A DNA stretch of 6,284 nt from Spirochaetia bacterium (GTDB taxonomy: Bacteria; Spirochaetota; UBA12135): assembly GCA_003497555.1 (NCBI GenBank), contig DNNS01000012.1:1-6284 (forward strand), in the 5' to 3' direction. This document shows, piece after piece, positions 5,641 through 6,284 of the stretch. The first letter of the stretch is position 1. Each line of letters opens with the position of its first letter. The notes beneath the pieces were generated by a model, which was not told the DNA's origin, ran no database searches, and saw only the letters and a program-made list of their open reading frames with translations. Both the position numbers and the translations under genes were made by a program.

Positions 5641-6284
5641 CTATGTATTAAATATTTTTTTGGTTTCCAGAAATGCCTCGTATTGGGCAAAAATCTGCAT
5701 CATGTTTCCTCTGGCACATACCTCTTCAACAGAAGAACCAATGCGCGGTTTATATACATCCCATAAGTTCATTTGTGATGAAATATGCAAGCCGCTAATT
5801 GTACATGCGAGTTCATCGGTTGTCAGGGCATGCTTGGGCCAGTTTTTTATACAGAGCAGATCTTCTTTAGGAAGCGGCTTATAAGAAGTATTATAAAATG
5901 CCGCTTTGTTAAGGCTAAATATACTTGTCAAGTAATCAACCATCATTATGGTGCGGGTGAGATCCCAGGCATGCTCGCCATCGGTCACCCGAAAGAAAAA
6001 TTGTTTTTCTGCATTTATTTGTCTATACACATATTGGATCTTTCTTGATAATGAATAAAAATAATCCTGGGGAATGAGACAATCATTCCCTCCCTGGAAG
6101 ATTAAGAGTGGCTTTGGCGCAAACAAGGAATATAGTTCCCACATTTCAATTTTCCCGATCACGCCCGGAATAATATTGCAATGGCAGTGTTTTTTTTCTT
6201 TTCTGGCAATAAAATCAAAGCTGCTGGGGTAGCCGGATGATGATAATGCCGCCAGGTACGGACACAAGGCGCCCAGAAACATGG
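5641..6284 (-). CDS. alpha/beta-hydrolase esterase, C-terminal part (acetylxylan-esterase-like); 5' end outside the window
   Basis: The last 213 or so residues of a hydrolase whose start lies beyond the right edge; the ATG at 6282-6280 is probably internal, because the frame stays open and the segment starts mid-fold. FLGALCPYLAALSSSGYPSS resembles the strand-helix region just after the nucleophile elbow. APKPLLIFQGGNDCLIP (55-71 of the visible part) supplies the likely catalytic Asp67, and VTDGEHAWD (99-107) the catalytic His104. The serine nucleophile (GxSxG) is not visible. The order and motifs fit acetylxylan-esterase or dienelactone-hydrolase-like enzymes that remove acyl groups from glycans. 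An extra stretch of about 80 residues (130-213, with ELACTISGLHISS at 157-169) continues past the usual end of the fold. Whether the enzyme is secreted cannot be judged without the N terminus. Its place beside a GH10 gene and sugar regulator favours a role in deacetylating xylan-like substrates (inference). Confidence 0.75.
   Translation of the reverse strand, partial: MFLGALCPYLAALSSSGYPSSFDFIARKEKKHCHCNIIPGVIGKIEMWELYSLFAPKPLLIFQGGNDCLIPQDYFYSLSRKIQYVYRQINAEKQFFFRVTDGEHAWDLTRTIMMVDYLTSIFSLNKAAFYNTSYKPLPKEDLLCIKNWPKHALTTDELACTISGLHISSQMNLWDVYKPRIGSSVEEVCARGNMMQIFAQYEAFLETKKIFNT

Noticed and set aside
1..6284. Defence system, CRISPR array, transposase gene, tRNA or rRNA
   Set aside because: I looked for spaced direct repeats, transposase motifs, tRNA-like cloverleaves with the expected T-arm sequence, and nuclease or helicase motifs, and found none.

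Overview
The window is a carbohydrate-degradation locus from a bacterium, most likely of the PVC superphylum and possibly a Lentisphaerota or Kiritimatiellota member. This assignment is an inference from three things: a sulfatase of the type those genomes carry in large numbers, a large secreted GH10 protein with extra beta-rich domains, and a regulator joining a GntR-type DNA-binding domain to a LacI-type sugar-sensing domain. No marker gene is present to confirm it.

Layout from left to right. Bases 1-136 hold no certain gene, only a possible 5' fragment of a minus-strand gene. A Ser-type sulfatase (137-1501, +) has no signal peptide. Bases 1502-1683 are non-coding and end in a compact, GC-rich foldback structure whose last arm overlaps the stop codon of the next gene. 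A secreted 870-residue GH10 glycoside hydrolase runs on the minus strand (1684-4296). A 208-base, very AT-rich divergent intergenic region (4297-4504) separates it from an AraR-like GntR/LacI chimeric regulator (4505-5590, +). The C-terminal part of an alpha/beta-hydrolase esterase (5641 to the right edge, -) converges on the regulator.

The best-supported interaction is between the regulator and GH10. The two genes are divergent, each has a good Shine-Dalgarno sequence and a recognisable sigma70-type promoter, and both promoters carry copies of a related 15-base motif (ATAGRTTGTAYATTT) at or just downstream of the predicted start of transcription. This suggests a local sugar-responsive repressor controlling both GH10 and itself. 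An esterase and a GH10 enzyme are the usual pair for acetylated xylan. The sulfatase could widen the range to sulfated polysaccharide, but it is more GC-rich, sits beyond the foldback element and resembles N-sulfoglucosamine sulfohydrolases, so its membership of the same pathway is unproven.

I see no defence system, CRISPR array, transposase, tRNA or rRNA. The most unusual items are the foldback element at 1622-1685, the shared operator-like motif, and the loss of several canonical xylan-binding residues in the GH10 active site while both catalytic glutamates are kept.
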